A DNA stretch of 50,862 nt from contig DAOUBT010000028.1 of assembly GCA_034432595.1 (NCBI GenBank), positions 1 through 50,862 of the forward strand, in the 5' to 3' direction. Source of the stretch: DAOTZR01 sp034432595 (GTDB lineage: Bacteria > Chloroflexota > Anaerolineae > B4-G1 > SLSP01). The notes below the pieces were generated by a model. It had not been told where the DNA came from and made no database searches. It worked only from the letters and a program-made list of their open reading frames with translations. Made by a program: the position numbers and the translations under genes. Below are positions 16,827-25,356 of this stretch, piece by piece; the stretch's first letter is position 1; each line of letters opens with the position of its first letter.

Positions 16827-17252
16827 ATGCATCTGGTTGTGGTCATTCCCGAAAAACAGCTCTTTGAGGGCGAAGTCGAATACCTGAAGCTGCCGGGACA
16901 CGTCGGCGAGCTGGGCGTGTTGCCGCGCCACATGCCGCTCATCACCGCATTGGGGGAAGGCGACCTGATTGCCCGACAGCGCGGCGAAATCTACACCTTC
17001 GCCATTCACGGTGGCGTGGCGCAAATCACGGCGGATGAGGTGATTGTGCTGGCGCAGACCGCCGAAGCGCCGGAAGAGATTGACGTGCAGCGCGCACAGG
17101 CCGCTCTGGAGATGGCGCTTAGCAAACTCCGTGAAGCAGGCCTTTCGCCGGCAGAACGCGCGCGGTACGAAGCCAAGCGCGAACGCGCCGAAACGCGCCT
17201 GCGCATCGCGCAACGGCGCAAAGTCACCCCCAAAATCGGGGAACAGGATTAA
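16827..17252 (+). CDS. atpC: ATP synthase F1 subunit epsilon
   Basis: 141 residues: an N-terminal beta-sandwich (about 1-85, with LPGHVGELGVLPRHMPLITAL) that docks on gamma and the c-ring, and a C-terminal helical hairpin (about 88-135) that can inhibit hydrolysis. Starts 7 nt after atpD. Last recognisable F1 gene; the next ATPase gene begins 24 nt downstream with no terminator between. Confidence 0.94.
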   Translation: MHLVVVIPEKQLFEGEVEYLKLPGHVGELGVLPRHMPLITALGEGDLIARQRGEIYTFAIHGGVAQITADEVIVLAQTAEAPEEIDVQRAQAALEMALSKLREAGLSPAERARYEAKRERAETRLRIAQRRKVTPKIGEQD

Positions 17253-17276
17253 ACCCACCTCTGGTGGCAGGGAGCG

Positions 17277-18536
17277 ATGTTCGATCGGCTCGAAGTTGCG
17301 CGTTATAAGTGCCTGCAACGGGTGGAAGTCACCTTCCGCCCGTTCAATATTCTGGTGGGACCCAACGCGAGCGGAAAAAGCACGCTGCTGGATAGCCTGG
17401 CCTTCCTCCACGACGCCTTGACTTACGATGTCGAACAAGCCGTACGACAACGCGCCGGTAGCCTGCGCGAGCTGGTCTGGTTACACGCCGATGTGGAACA
17501 GGGGTTTGAAATAGCGCTGGAAGTTTCTTTGCCTGAAACGCTACGCAATACCTACACGCGCTTGCGGTATGAAGTGCGCGTCGCGTTAGATGGCAGCGGA
17601 GCGTTGAGTGTCGGCGGGGAAAATTTATGGCTGATAGACGACCGCCAATTTTCTCCACCTCCGCCTCGCCAGCTTACGCTATTTCCCGCCGAGCCTACGA
17701 AAGAACAGCTTGCCAATCCTCTGGTGCGGCCCACAGGAAGCCGCACCCCACCTGGATACCGCCTGGTGGTGCGTAAAAACATTGAAAGTGGCAACAACTA
17801 CTTTCGCTCCGAGCGCACGGAGTGGAACCTGGCGCTACGCTTCGCGTTCCAAAGGCTGGCTCTTTCGGGCATTCCCGAAGATGAGGAACGTTTCCCGGCG
17901 GCTCTCTGGTTCAGGCAAAAGTTGCTGCAGGGCATTCATGTCATTCAGTTGAACAGTGTGCTGATGCGCCGCGCCTGTCCGGCGGATGCGCCGCGGACTT
18001 TCCAGGCCGACGGCTCCAACTTGCCGGTGATGGTACGCTTGCTTCAAGCTCAGCCCTCACGCTTTACAGCCTGGGTGGCCCATGTGCAAACCATTCTCCA
18101 AGACCTCGTGAACATTCACGTGGTCGAGCGGCCCGAAGATCGCGCCCTCTACCTGCAACTGGAATACCAGAACCGGCTGAAAGTACCCGCCTGGTTGCTT
18201 TCCGATGGCACGTTACGCTTGCTGGCCCTGACTTTGCTGGCTTATCTGCCTGGCGAAGGACAGGTCTACATCATCGAAGAACCGGAGAACGGCATCCATC
18301 CCCGCGCCCTGGAGGCTGTTTTTCAATCGCTCAGTTCAGTATACGATGGACAAGTCTTCTTAGCCACCCACTCTCCGCTCATCCTGGCGTTGGCTCGCCT
18401 TGAGGATTTGCTGGTTTGTGGTAAAACTGCCTCCGGTGCGACGGACATTGTCAACGGCCCAGCGCATCCGGCATTGCGAAACTGGCAACATGAGGTGCCG
18501 CTGGAAACCTTGTTCGCCGCAGGTGTGTTGGGATGA
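17277..18536 (+). CDS. AAA_21/OLD-like ATPase, putative defence component
   Basis: 419-residue ABC-class ATPase of the SMC/RecF/OLD-like group. The Walker A box GPNASGKST spans 28-36. A long insert of about 250 residues holds no recognised domain. The signature-like LLSDGT (307-312), the Walker B IIEEPENGIHP (332-342) and the H-switch ATHSPLIL (363-370) follow. The last about 40 residues end in PLETLFAAGVLG. ATPases of this shape act in two-gene antiphage systems together with a Toprim-like nuclease, and the next gene, which overlaps by 4 nt (ATGA), fits that role. AGGGAGCG precedes the ATG. Function in defence is inferred from architecture and pairing. Confidence 0.85.
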   Translation: MFDRLEVARYKCLQRVEVTFRPFNILVGPNASGKSTLLDSLAFLHDALTYDVEQAVRQRAGSLRELVWLHADVEQGFEIALEVSLPETLRNTYTRLRYEVRVALDGSGALSVGGENLWLIDDRQFSPPPPRQLTLFPAEPTKEQLANPLVRPTGSRTPPGYRLVVRKNIESGNNYFRSERTEWNLALRFAFQRLALSGIPEDEERFPAALWFRQKLLQGIHVIQLNSVLMRRACPADAPRTFQADGSNLPVMVRLLQAQPSRFTAWVAHVQTILQDLVNIHVVERPEDRALYLQLEYQNRLKVPAWLLSDGTLRLLALTLLAYLPGEGQVYIIEEPENGIHPRALEAVFQSLSSVYDGQVFLATHSPLILALARLEDLLVCGKTASGATDIVNGPAHPALRNWQHEVPLETLFAAGVLG

Positions 18537-19156
18537 TTGAGTCCCGCCGTCTGGATTTGATTGTGCTGGTAGCCGATGCTGATGCAGAAGCCGGCATCAA
18601 GGCACTGCTCGAAAAACGTACAAAAGCCTTGGGCATTCGCGACTTACGCTTCAAGGTGATACGTCATCCTGGGCGAGATGCCGGAGTTTATCAGCAAGCT
18701 CCGACGTTACTGCGATCTTACTTGAGCGAAGCCGACTACGCTCTGGTGCTCTTTGATTACGAAGGTTGTGGAAAAGAAGGTCTTTCCGCGCAAGATATTG
18801 AAAACGATGTGGAAGAACGCTTAAAGCGAAACGGATGGGCCACGGAAAGACATGATGCAGCGGTGATTGTGCTTGATCCGGAACTGGAAGTATGGGTTTG
18901 GACCAATTCACCCCACGTAGCCCATGTCGCCGGATTGAGCGAGGAACGCTTGCACGCGCTCCTTGACAAACAGAAATTGGCATCAAACGGCAAGCCTGAG
19001 CGACCTAAGGAAACATGGCAAGAGGCCTTGCGTCAGGCCAGAACGCCGCTTTCACCTGCCCTGTATCAACAGCTAGCAGAAAAAGTCAGTTTGCAAGGGC
19101 ATCAAGAACGTGCTTTCACAAAGCTCAGGGACGTTTTGCAGACGTGGTTTGGATAA
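18533..19156 (+). CDS. Toprim/DUF4276-like partner of the ATPase
   Basis: 207 residues. It begins with LIVLVADADAEAG (acidic Asp15, Asp17, Glu19), followed by LVLFDYEGCG (Asp75, Glu77) and DPELEVWVW (Glu117, Glu119). This spacing of an early acidic strand, a DxE after a hydrophobic strand and a later glutamate before Trp is like the Toprim-type nuclease folds of DUF4276/DUF4435 proteins and of OLD C-terminal domains. It also resembles proteins annotated in methylation-associated defence loci, but I cannot confirm that without a search. Translationally coupled to the ATPase. Three 60-base blocks counted here (from 18721, 18841 and 18961) are 48-50% G+C, lower than much of the atp operon, which may mark transfer. 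Confidence 0.6.
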   Translation: MIESRRLDLIVLVADADAEAGIKALLEKRTKALGIRDLRFKVIRHPGRDAGVYQQAPTLLRSYLSEADYALVLFDYEGCGKEGLSAQDIENDVEERLKRNGWATERHDAAVIVLDPELEVWVWTNSPHVAHVAGLSEERLHALLDKQKLASNGKPERPKETWQEALRQARTPLSPALYQQLAEKVSLQGHQERAFTKLRDVLQTWFG

Positions 19157-19259
19157 AACGAGCCTGATGGCCCGGATGCAAGAACTGGCCATCGCTGCGT
19201 TACGTACTTTGAGATTGAAAATCACATATCAGCATTAACATTTAACAAAAAGAGGTTCC

Positions 19260-20270
19260 ATGCCATTCTTAGTTGAAGAATTAGGGATTGACTTAGGCAC
19301 AGTCAACGTCGTCATCTACGTGCGCGGACGGGGGATTGTGCTACAAGAGCCTTCTGTGATTGCGCAAGCTATCAGCTCCGGTGAGGTGATGGCGGTAGGC
19401 ACGGAGGCGGAGGCGATGATTGGACGCGCGCCGCAGTCCTTCCGCGTGCGGCGTCCGCTGCGCGATGGCGTGATCGCTGACTATCGCATCACGCGCGAGA
19501 TGCTGCGGCGGTTTATCAATCGTGCGATTGGGCGTCTGCGTTTGCTGCGTCCGCGCGTGTGCCTGACGGTGCCCTTTGGCGTGACGCAGGTGGAGAAGCG
19601 CGCGGTGCGCCTGGCCGCCCTGGAAGCGGGCGCCGGCGCCGCTTACCTGATTCCGGAGCCGCTGGCGGGTGCCCTGGGCGCTGGTATGCCCATCCATATC
19701 CCCGGCGGGCACATGGTGGTGGATTTGGGCGGTGGCACCAGTCAGGCGGCGGTGCTCTCGCTCTACGGGGTTGTCTCTTCGACGGCGGTGCGCGTGGGTG
19801 GCATCCGCATGGACGAGGCCATCATCACCTATATTCGCCGGAAGTACAACCTTATCATCGGGCAACCGACGGCGGAGGAAGCCAAAATTCGCATCGGTTC
19901 GGCCCTGCCGGGACGCGAGACGCTGCGCATGGAAGTACAGGGCCGCGATCAGGTGACGGGCTTGCCGCGCAGCGTGGAAATCAGCTCCGACGATATTGCC
20001 GAGGCCCTGGAAGAAAGCCTGAGCATTATCGTGGGCATGGTCAAATCCGTGCTGGAACGCACACCGCCGGAGCTGGCCGCGGACATCATTGACCGTGGCA
20101 TGACGATGATTGGTGGCACGTCCCTGCTGCGCCACCTCGATGACCTGCTGACGCAAGAGACCGGCGTGCCGGTGTTTGTGGCCGAAGCGCCCATGGCTTG
20201 TGTGGCCATCGGCGCGGGCAAAGCGCACAGTATCCTCCCCATCTTGCAGGACACGCTGCAAGAGCTGTAA
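19260..20270 (+). CDS. mreB: Rod shape-determining protein, MreB/Mbl family
   Basis: Bacterial actin homologue that polymerises at the inner membrane and guides lateral wall synthesis. 336 residues, normal. Phosphate-1 motif LGIDLGTVNVVIY, connect-1 region, phosphate-2 MVVDLGGGTSQAAV, adenosine motif TMIGGTSLLRHLDDLL. AAGAGG sits 5 nt before the ATG. mreC, mreD, pbp2 and rodA are not adjacent. A strong terminator follows at 20286. Confidence 0.93.
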   Translation: MPFLVEELGIDLGTVNVVIYVRGRGIVLQEPSVIAQAISSGEVMAVGTEAEAMIGRAPQSFRVRRPLRDGVIADYRITREMLRRFINRAIGRLRLLRPRVCLTVPFGVTQVEKRAVRLAALEAGAGAAYLIPEPLAGALGAGMPIHIPGGHMVVDLGGGTSQAAVLSLYGVVSSTAVRVGGIRMDEAIITYIRRKYNLIIGQPTAEEAKIRIGSALPGRETLRMEVQGRDQVTGLPRSVEISSDDIAEALEESLSIIVGMVKSVLERTPPELAADIIDRGMTMIGGTSLLRHLDDLLTQETGVPVFVAEAPMACVAIGAGKAHSILPILQDTLQEL

Positions 20271-20285
20271 GGACCCAGCTTATCC

Positions 20286-20314
20286 GGCGCGGAGCTTGTG
20301 GCTCCGCGCCTTTT
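20286..20314 (+). terminator. Intrinsic terminator after mreB
   Basis: Perfect 10-bp GC-rich stem GGCGCGGAGC/GCTCCGCGCC with a 5-nt loop, followed by TTTT and a further T-rich stretch. It lies 16 nt past the mreB stop. Confidence 0.85.
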
Positions 20315-20440
20315 GCTTTCCCCTGAGACAAGCTGAACAAGCCGCGCTTCTTTTGTCGCCGGATGGCAAAGCGTCCGTCTGAGTCTACAAAGCCCACGTT
20401 GTGGGCGCTTCCAGCTTCCAGTTCCCCCGCTTTCAAACCA

Positions 20441-20469
20441 TTGCCTTACCGCATCGTATAGAGTATAAT
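20441..20469 (+). promoter_or_regulatory. Promoter for the MacAB-like operon
   Basis: TTGCCT (20441-20446), 17-bp spacer, perfect TATAAT (20464-20469), about 39 nt before the adaptor ATG. Confidence 0.7.
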
Positions 20470-20507
20470 GTGCGGTTGGTAAAGTAACAGAAGAAAAGAG
20501 GTAGCCG

Positions 20508-21914
20508 ATGAAAAAATCCTTACGCATCACACTCATCGTTATGGTGGTTCTCGCCGCGGTGGGCGGGATATGGCTCCTGCTCCGGCAACGTCAGGCGAAA
20601 GCGCAAGATGCGGCGGTGCTCCGCACGGCGCAGGTGCAAAATGGACTGCTTGAAATCACAGTTTCCGCAAGCGGGAATGTGGCCGCCGCGCAGCGTGGAG
20701 ATCTTATTTTTATGGTGCCCGGTACTGTCGCCGAGATTAACGTCAAGGTGGGCGAACGAGTGCGCAAGCATCAAGTGCTGGCACGCCTGGATACCGCTGA
20801 TTTGGAGCGCGCGGTACGCCAATCCGAGATTCTCCTGGAGCAGGCGCAGCTCGCGTTGCAGCAGGCGCAACAAGGCCCCAGTGAGGGCGATTTGCGCGTC
20901 GCACAGGCTGCCGTCAACAGCACCGCGCAGGCTCTCGATGCGGCACGCACCGCCAAAGACCTCGCCATCAGCCAGAAAGACACGAACCTGGAACAGGCCA
21001 TCCAGCAGCGCGATCAGGCCAAGGCTTTGTACGAGGACCTTCAGGCGCGCGTGGATGCGGGTGAACTGCCGCAGTGGATCGCGGATCAGGCCTACATCCA
21101 ATATCAACAGGCCGAGGCGCAGGTCAAAGCCCTGGAGGGGACCTCTGGGGATTTGCAGGTGAAACAGGCCAAAACGCAGTGGCTCAGCGCTTACAGCGCG
21201 TATGTACAGGCCAAAGAAGCCCTGGCGCGTCTACAGGCTGGGGCCAGCGAGACGCAACTGCGACAGTTGGAACTGCAGGTCGAGCAGGCGCAAATCAACC
21301 TGGAACAGGCTCAGTCACGCCTGCAGCAGGCCACCTTGAGCGCCCCCTTTGATGGCGTCGTGGCGGCAGTGAACCTGCGCGAAGGCGCCCCTGCGCCGAC
21401 CGGCATGGCGGCTATCACGATTTTGGACGATAGCACCTACTACATCAACGTGACGATTGACGAGACCGACATCGGTAAAGTCGCCGTAGGGCAACCGGTC
21501 ACCGTCACCCTGGATGCTTACCCCAACGAGAAGCTGACCGGACGGGTGGATACCATCGCCCCGGCGGCGACAAACATCGGCGGCATCGTGTTCTACGGCG
21601 TTAAGGTTAAGCTCGACCCCACCGACAAGGTAGCCGTGCGCGACGGCATGACCGCGAGCGTGCTCATCGTCACCGACAGCATCCCCGACGCCCTGCTCAT
21701 CCCCAACTGGGCGCTGCGGACGGAACAGGTGAACGGCGTTACCGTCACGTATACGTATGTGCAGGCAAGTGAGGGGAGTTTGAAAAAGGTGGAATTGAAA
21801 ACCGGCGCGCGCAACGAGAGTTTTACACAGGTGCTGGAAGGCCTGCAGGCCGGAGATACGGTGGCGCTGCTCGCTCAGGAGCGCACCCTGTTGGACCTGA
21901 GTACCATGCGGTAG
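20508..21914 (+). CDS. HlyD/MacA-like membrane fusion (adaptor) protein
   Basis: 468 residues. One membrane anchor (about 7-25) leads to an extracytoplasmic biotinyl-lipoyl-like domain split by a long alpha-hairpin (about 95-265, rich in Glu, Gln and Ala: EQAQLALQQAQQ, QAQINLEQAQSRLQQA). The second lipoyl half (LSAPFDGVVAAVNLREGAPA) and the beta-barrel and membrane-proximal domains follow. It lies 4 nt before an ABC ATPase and then an FtsX-type permease, the order of macA-macB split systems. It probably links the permease to the cell surface for export of peptides, antibiotics or lipids; the substrate is unknown. AGAGGTAG precedes the ATG. Confidence 0.9.
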   Translation: MKKSLRITLIVMVVLAAVGGIWLLLRQRQAKAQDAAVLRTAQVQNGLLEITVSASGNVAAAQRGDLIFMVPGTVAEINVKVGERVRKHQVLARLDTADLERAVRQSEILLEQAQLALQQAQQGPSEGDLRVAQAAVNSTAQALDAARTAKDLAISQKDTNLEQAIQQRDQAKALYEDLQARVDAGELPQWIADQAYIQYQQAEAQVKALEGTSGDLQVKQAKTQWLSAYSAYVQAKEALARLQAGASETQLRQLELQVEQAQINLEQAQSRLQQATLSAPFDGVVAAVNLREGAPAPTGMAAITILDDSTYYINVTIDETDIGKVAVGQPVTVTLDAYPNEKLTGRVDTIAPAATNIGGIVFYGVKVKLDPTDKVAVRDGMTASVLIVTDSIPDALLIPNWALRTEQVNGVTVTYTYVQASEGSLKKVELKTGARNESFTQVLEGLQAGDTVALLAQERTLLDLSTMR

Positions 21915-21918
21915 CCCT

Positions 21919-22665
21919 ATGGACAAGCACGTTATCGAAATCCGCGATCTGACCAAGGTGTACAGCATGGGCGACGTGCAGGTTCACGCCCTGCGCGGGG
22001 TGAGCCTTACCGTGGCGCGCGGGGAAATGGTGGCGATTATGGGGCCTTCGGGATCGGGAAAGTCCACATTAATGAACATCCTGGGCTGCCTGGATCAACC
22101 GACGAGTGGCACCTACCTGCTGGAAGGCGAGGATGTCGGCAAGATGAATGACGATCAGCTTGCGGATATTCGCAACCGACGCGTGGGATTCATCTTCCAG
22201 AACTTCAACCTGCTGCCGCGGACGAGCGCCCTGGATAATGTGATGTTGCCGCTCGTGTACGCGGGGGTTCCGGGCCGTGAGCGCCGTGCGCGCGCCCAGA
22301 AGATGCTGGAGATGGTAGGCCTGGGCGACCGGCTTCACCATACCCCCAACGAACTTTCGGGTGGGCAGCAGCAGCGCGTGGCTATCGCGCGCGCGCTCAT
22401 CAACACCCCTTCTATCATCCTGGCGGATGAGCCAACCGGCAACCTGGATAGTAAATCCGGAGCAGAGGTGATGGCCATTCTTCAGGAGCTGAACCGCAAA
22501 CAGGGCATCACGGTGATTATCGTCACGCATGATCCGCGCGTGGCGCAGCACACGCAGCGCGTTTTTCACATTTTTGACGGGCTGCTGCAACGCGAAGAAA
22601 TCATTCATGATCCGTTACAGGCGGCCCGCGAGGTTCCGGTACCGATACCGGTGACGGAGGCGTGA
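21919..22665 (+). CDS. ABC transporter ATPase, MacB/LolD type
   Basis: 248-residue cytoplasmic ATPase. Walker A GPSGSGKST (42-50), Q-loop in FIFQNFNLLP, signature LSGGQQQR (146-153), Walker B ILADE (167-171) followed by PTGNLDSKSG, and H-loop VTHDPR. The NLDSKSG and NFNLLPRTSALDNVMLPL stretches are typical of the LolD/MacB group that works with FtsX-like permeases. It lies between the adaptor and the permease with 4-nt and 1-nt gaps. Confidence 0.95.
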   Translation: MDKHVIEIRDLTKVYSMGDVQVHALRGVSLTVARGEMVAIMGPSGSGKSTLMNILGCLDQPTSGTYLLEGEDVGKMNDDQLADIRNRRVGFIFQNFNLLPRTSALDNVMLPLVYAGVPGRERRARAQKMLEMVGLGDRLHHTPNELSGGQQQRVAIARALINTPSIILADEPTGNLDSKSGAEVMAILQELNRKQGITVIIVTHDPRVAQHTQRVFHIFDGLLQREEIIHDPLQAAREVPVPIPVTEA

Positions 22666-22666
22666 G

Positions 22667-23905
22667 ATGAATCTGGCGGAAAGTTTGCGTTTAGCGCTGC
22701 GCGCGTTGCTAACCAATAAAATGCGCGCCGTGCTTACCATGCTCGGCATCATCATCGGCGTTGGGGCGGTCATCACCCTGATGTCGGTGGGACAGGGCGT
22801 GCAGGTTTACATCGCTACCCGCTTTCAGGCCATCGGCTCTAATCTTTTCTTCGTCATCCCCGGCTCGTTGACGGAGGAGTTGCGCCGTCCGGCCTACCTC
22901 ACGTTGAAAGACGCGCAGGCTCTGGAAACCTCGGAAATCGGTGTGCACATTCTGCGCGCAGCCCCGACTGTTCAGGGCGGCGCGCGTCTGAGTGTGCCGG
23001 GTCACGATAAGAGCACTCAAATCATTGGAGTCACCCCCCCGTACCGGGACGTGCGCAACTGGGATGCGGTCGTCGGTAGCTTCATCTCCGAGGCGGATGA
23101 GAGCGCGCAGGCGCGCGTAGTGGTGCTGGGCGACGATGTGGCGAAGGCGCTCTTCCCCGACCGTCCCGACCCAACCGGGGAAATTGTCCGCATCAACGGC
23201 ATCCCCTTCCGCGTGATTGGGGTGTTAGAGCGCAAGGGCGGTGGCGGTAGCTTTGGCAGTCAGGATGATGTGGCGCTGATTCCGCTCAGCACGGCTTTGA
23301 ACAAACTCTTCCCACGCCGCACACCGCAGGGCGAGCCGCGCTTAGGAGCCATTTATGTGCAGGCGACCTCCGGCGATGCTATCGAGTTGGCCATCGCCGA
23401 AGTGACCGACATCTTGCGACAGCGCCATCGCCTTTACCCCGGTGACCCGGATGATTTCACCATCATCAGTCAAGACGACTTGATAGGCACGTTTCAACAG
23501 ATTACAAGCGTGCTCACCACTTTCCTTGGCGCCATCGCTGGCATCAGCCTGCTGGTGGGAGGCATCGGCATCATGAACATCATGCTCGTCTCGGTGACGG
23601 AGCGTACACGCGAGATTGGCCTGCGCAAAGCGGTGGGGGCGAAGCGCCGCGACATCCTGTGGCAGTTCCTCATCGAAGCGATGTTGCTTTCCGTCCTGGG
23701 CGGCAGTCTGGGCATTATGCTGGGCGCAGCCGGCTCGCAGGCGATTTCGTTACTGCTGCGCAACGAGGGCTTCTATGCCGTGACCACGCTCAACGCGGTG
23801 CTGCTGGCGACGCTTTTCTCGGCAGCGGTGGGACTGTTTTTTGGTATCTATCCCGCCCAACGTGCCGCGCGCCTGAATCCCATTGACGCGCTGCGGTACG
23901 AGTAA
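22667..23905 (+). CDS. ABC transporter permease, MacB/FtsX type
   Basis: 412 residues. First membrane helix at about 20-42 (AVLTMLGIIIGVGAVITLMSVG), then a large extracytoplasmic MacB_PCD domain (about 45-275) and three C-terminal helices (about 285-310, 335-365, 375-400) with the FtsX motif VTERTREIGLRKAVGAKRRDI. Ends with ARLNPIDALRYE, the usual family ending. Forms a three-gene exporter with the two preceding genes. A terminator follows at 23951. Confidence 0.95.
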   Translation: MNLAESLRLALRALLTNKMRAVLTMLGIIIGVGAVITLMSVGQGVQVYIATRFQAIGSNLFFVIPGSLTEELRRPAYLTLKDAQALETSEIGVHILRAAPTVQGGARLSVPGHDKSTQIIGVTPPYRDVRNWDAVVGSFISEADESAQARVVVLGDDVAKALFPDRPDPTGEIVRINGIPFRVIGVLERKGGGGSFGSQDDVALIPLSTALNKLFPRRTPQGEPRLGAIYVQATSGDAIELAIAEVTDILRQRHRLYPGDPDDFTIISQDDLIGTFQQITSVLTTFLGAIAGISLLVGGIGIMNIMLVSVTERTREIGLRKAVGAKRRDILWQFLIEAMLLSVLGGSLGIMLGAAGSQAISLLLRNEGFYAVTTLNAVLLATLFSAAVGLFFGIYPAQRAARLNPIDALRYE

Positions 23906-23950
23906 AGGCGCACTGGAGCAAGGCAACGGACAATCACCTGTGTTAAAGGA

Positions 23951-23985
23951 CGGCGGCGGTGCAGAACAACCCGCCGCCGTTTTGG
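23951..23985 (+). terminator. Intrinsic terminator after the exporter operon
   Basis: Stem CGGCGGCGG (23951-23959) with CCGCCGCCG (23971-23979), 11-nt loop, then TTTTGGTTTT. It separates the exporter from the GTPase signalling island. Confidence 0.8.
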
Positions 23986-24014
23986 TTTTCCCACCACACC
24001 ACACGGGCTTAACG

Positions 24015-24042
24015 TTGACATCTCCTGAATCTAACTTAAAAT
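24015..24042 (+). promoter_or_regulatory. Promoter of the small-GTPase signalling island
   Basis: Perfect TTGACA (24015-24020), 16-bp spacer, TAAAAT (24037-24042). Start expected near 24049, about 43 nt before the first GTPase. It follows directly on the upstream terminator and is one of the best promoters in the window. It probably drives all eight genes to 30600. Confidence 0.78.
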
Positions 24043-24091
24043 TTAAAGAAATAGTGTGCTGCGTCCATTTAAGTTAAGTAAGGAGTTTCTT

Positions 24092-24595
24092 GTGACCATT
24101 CAAAAGAAAGTGTGCGTGCTGGGAGATTTTGCCATCGGCAAGACCAGCCTCATCCGCCGATTCGTCGAGGGGCGCTTTGATGAGGCCTACCTCAGCACCA
24201 TCGGCACCCACATCAGCCGCAAACCGCTCGACCTGGGAGGGCAAGCATTGACCTTCCTCATCTGGGATTTGGCCGGCGGGGATAAGTTCAGCACCGTGAT
24301 GGCAAGTTACTACCGTGGCGCGGCAGGCGCGCTCCTGGTATGCGATCTGACCCGTCCTGAAACCCTGACGATTTTAGAACGCTACGCTCAGGAATTCTGG
24401 AGCGTCAACCCGCGCACACCTTTCGTTGTGGTAGGCAATAAGGTGGATTTGACCGAACAGCGGATGATTGCCGATCACGATCTCGCTACATTCGCTCAAA
24501 GCGTGAAGGCGCCCTGGTTCACGAGCAGCGCCAAAACCGGCGCCAATGTCGAAACCATTTTCGCCACTTTAGGGCAGCTCATTCTGGCACTTTAA
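24092..24595 (+). CDS. Rab/Ras-like small GTPase (first of two)
   Basis: 167-residue cytoplasmic G protein. G1 GDFAIGKTS (11-19), switch I Thr36 in STIGTH, G3 WDLAGGDKF (Asp59, Gly62), G4 GNKVDL (115-120), G5 SSAK (135-138). This is the Ras-superfamily fold, close to eukaryotic Rab in the YYRGAAGALLVCDLTRPETL stretch. The Ras Gln61 position is glycine, so hydrolysis by itself should be slow. There is no lipidation motif. The start is the GTG at 24092, with AAGGAG 7 nt upstream; an in-frame upstream start at 24056 lacks such a site. First gene of the signalling island. Confidence 0.9.
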   Translation: MTIQKKVCVLGDFAIGKTSLIRRFVEGRFDEAYLSTIGTHISRKPLDLGGQALTFLIWDLAGGDKFSTVMASYYRGAAGALLVCDLTRPETLTILERYAQEFWSVNPRTPFVVVGNKVDLTEQRMIADHDLATFAQSVKAPWFTSSAKTGANVETIFATLGQLILAL

Positions 24596-24630
24596 TCTGA
24601 TATACACAATTCTGAACAAGGAGGGGGGAT

Positions 24631-25344
24631 ATGGCCGAAGTTAAACCCATTGCAAGCACACCCGAAACGCAAGGCAGCGACTCCGAGCTGCAGCGCGTGC
24701 GTGAAATTATTCTGGGTGATAAAGCCGTCCGTCCACAGACGCCGGAGGTGGAACGTCTGCGCGACATCCTCTTTGGGCCACAAATTGAAGAGTACGAGCG
24801 CCGCTTTGCCGATCTGCGGCGCGAACTTGAACGCCTCGCGAGCGACATCCGCGCTCTGCAAGATCGCCTGAGCGAGACGGAGCGTACCCAGACCAGACGC
24901 ATGGATGCCCTGGAAAGCGAAGTCCGTCGCGTAGCGGATGAACTCAAACGCGACATCACCCGCCTCAATGCGCGCGAAACGCTCCTCAATCAGGCCCTGA
25001 GCCGGTTACAACAAGTGGAAGGCACAACGCAGGAACACATCCAACACATCAACGAGCTGCGTGACACCCTGTCCCTGCATGAACGCGACATGCGCACCCT
25101 CAAAAACGAAGCCGCGCAGTACCGCGAACAATACGAACGCAAACTGGAAACGCTCAAACGCGAATCCCGTCAGGCCGAAGACGACTTGCGCGCTGAGTTA
25201 CGCCGCGTGGCTACACGCCTCGGCGATCAGAAAACCGACCGCAAGGCGCTGGCTACCATGTTGATGGAAATCGCTACGCGCCTGGAAACCGGCAGTAGCG
25301 TGACGGGTCTGCTCGAAGACCTGACCGGCAAGCTCAAGGAATAA
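24631..25344 (+). CDS. Cytoplasmic coiled-coil protein of the GTPase island
   Basis: 237 residues, no recognised enzymatic domain. After about 20 polar residues it carries two short elements, LQRVREIILGD and VERLRDILFGPQIEEYERRF, that resemble the LLLGPEQ-type start of proteins linked to bacterial GTPase/OmpA clusters. From about 50 to 215 it is an almost continuous charged coiled coil (heptads of Leu with Arg/Glu). No signal peptide or membrane segment. A run AAGGAGGGGGG precedes the ATG. It lies between the GTPase and the membrane sensor, so a scaffold or effector that reads the GTPase state is plausible but unproven. Confidence 0.75.
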   Translation: MAEVKPIASTPETQGSDSELQRVREIILGDKAVRPQTPEVERLRDILFGPQIEEYERRFADLRRELERLASDIRALQDRLSETERTQTRRMDALESEVRRVADELKRDITRLNARETLLNQALSRLQQVEGTTQEHIQHINELRDTLSLHERDMRTLKNEAAQYREQYERKLETLKRESRQAEDDLRAELRRVATRLGDQKTDRKALATMLMEIATRLETGSSVTGLLEDLTGKLKE

Positions 25345-25356
25345 CGCTCTTAACTT

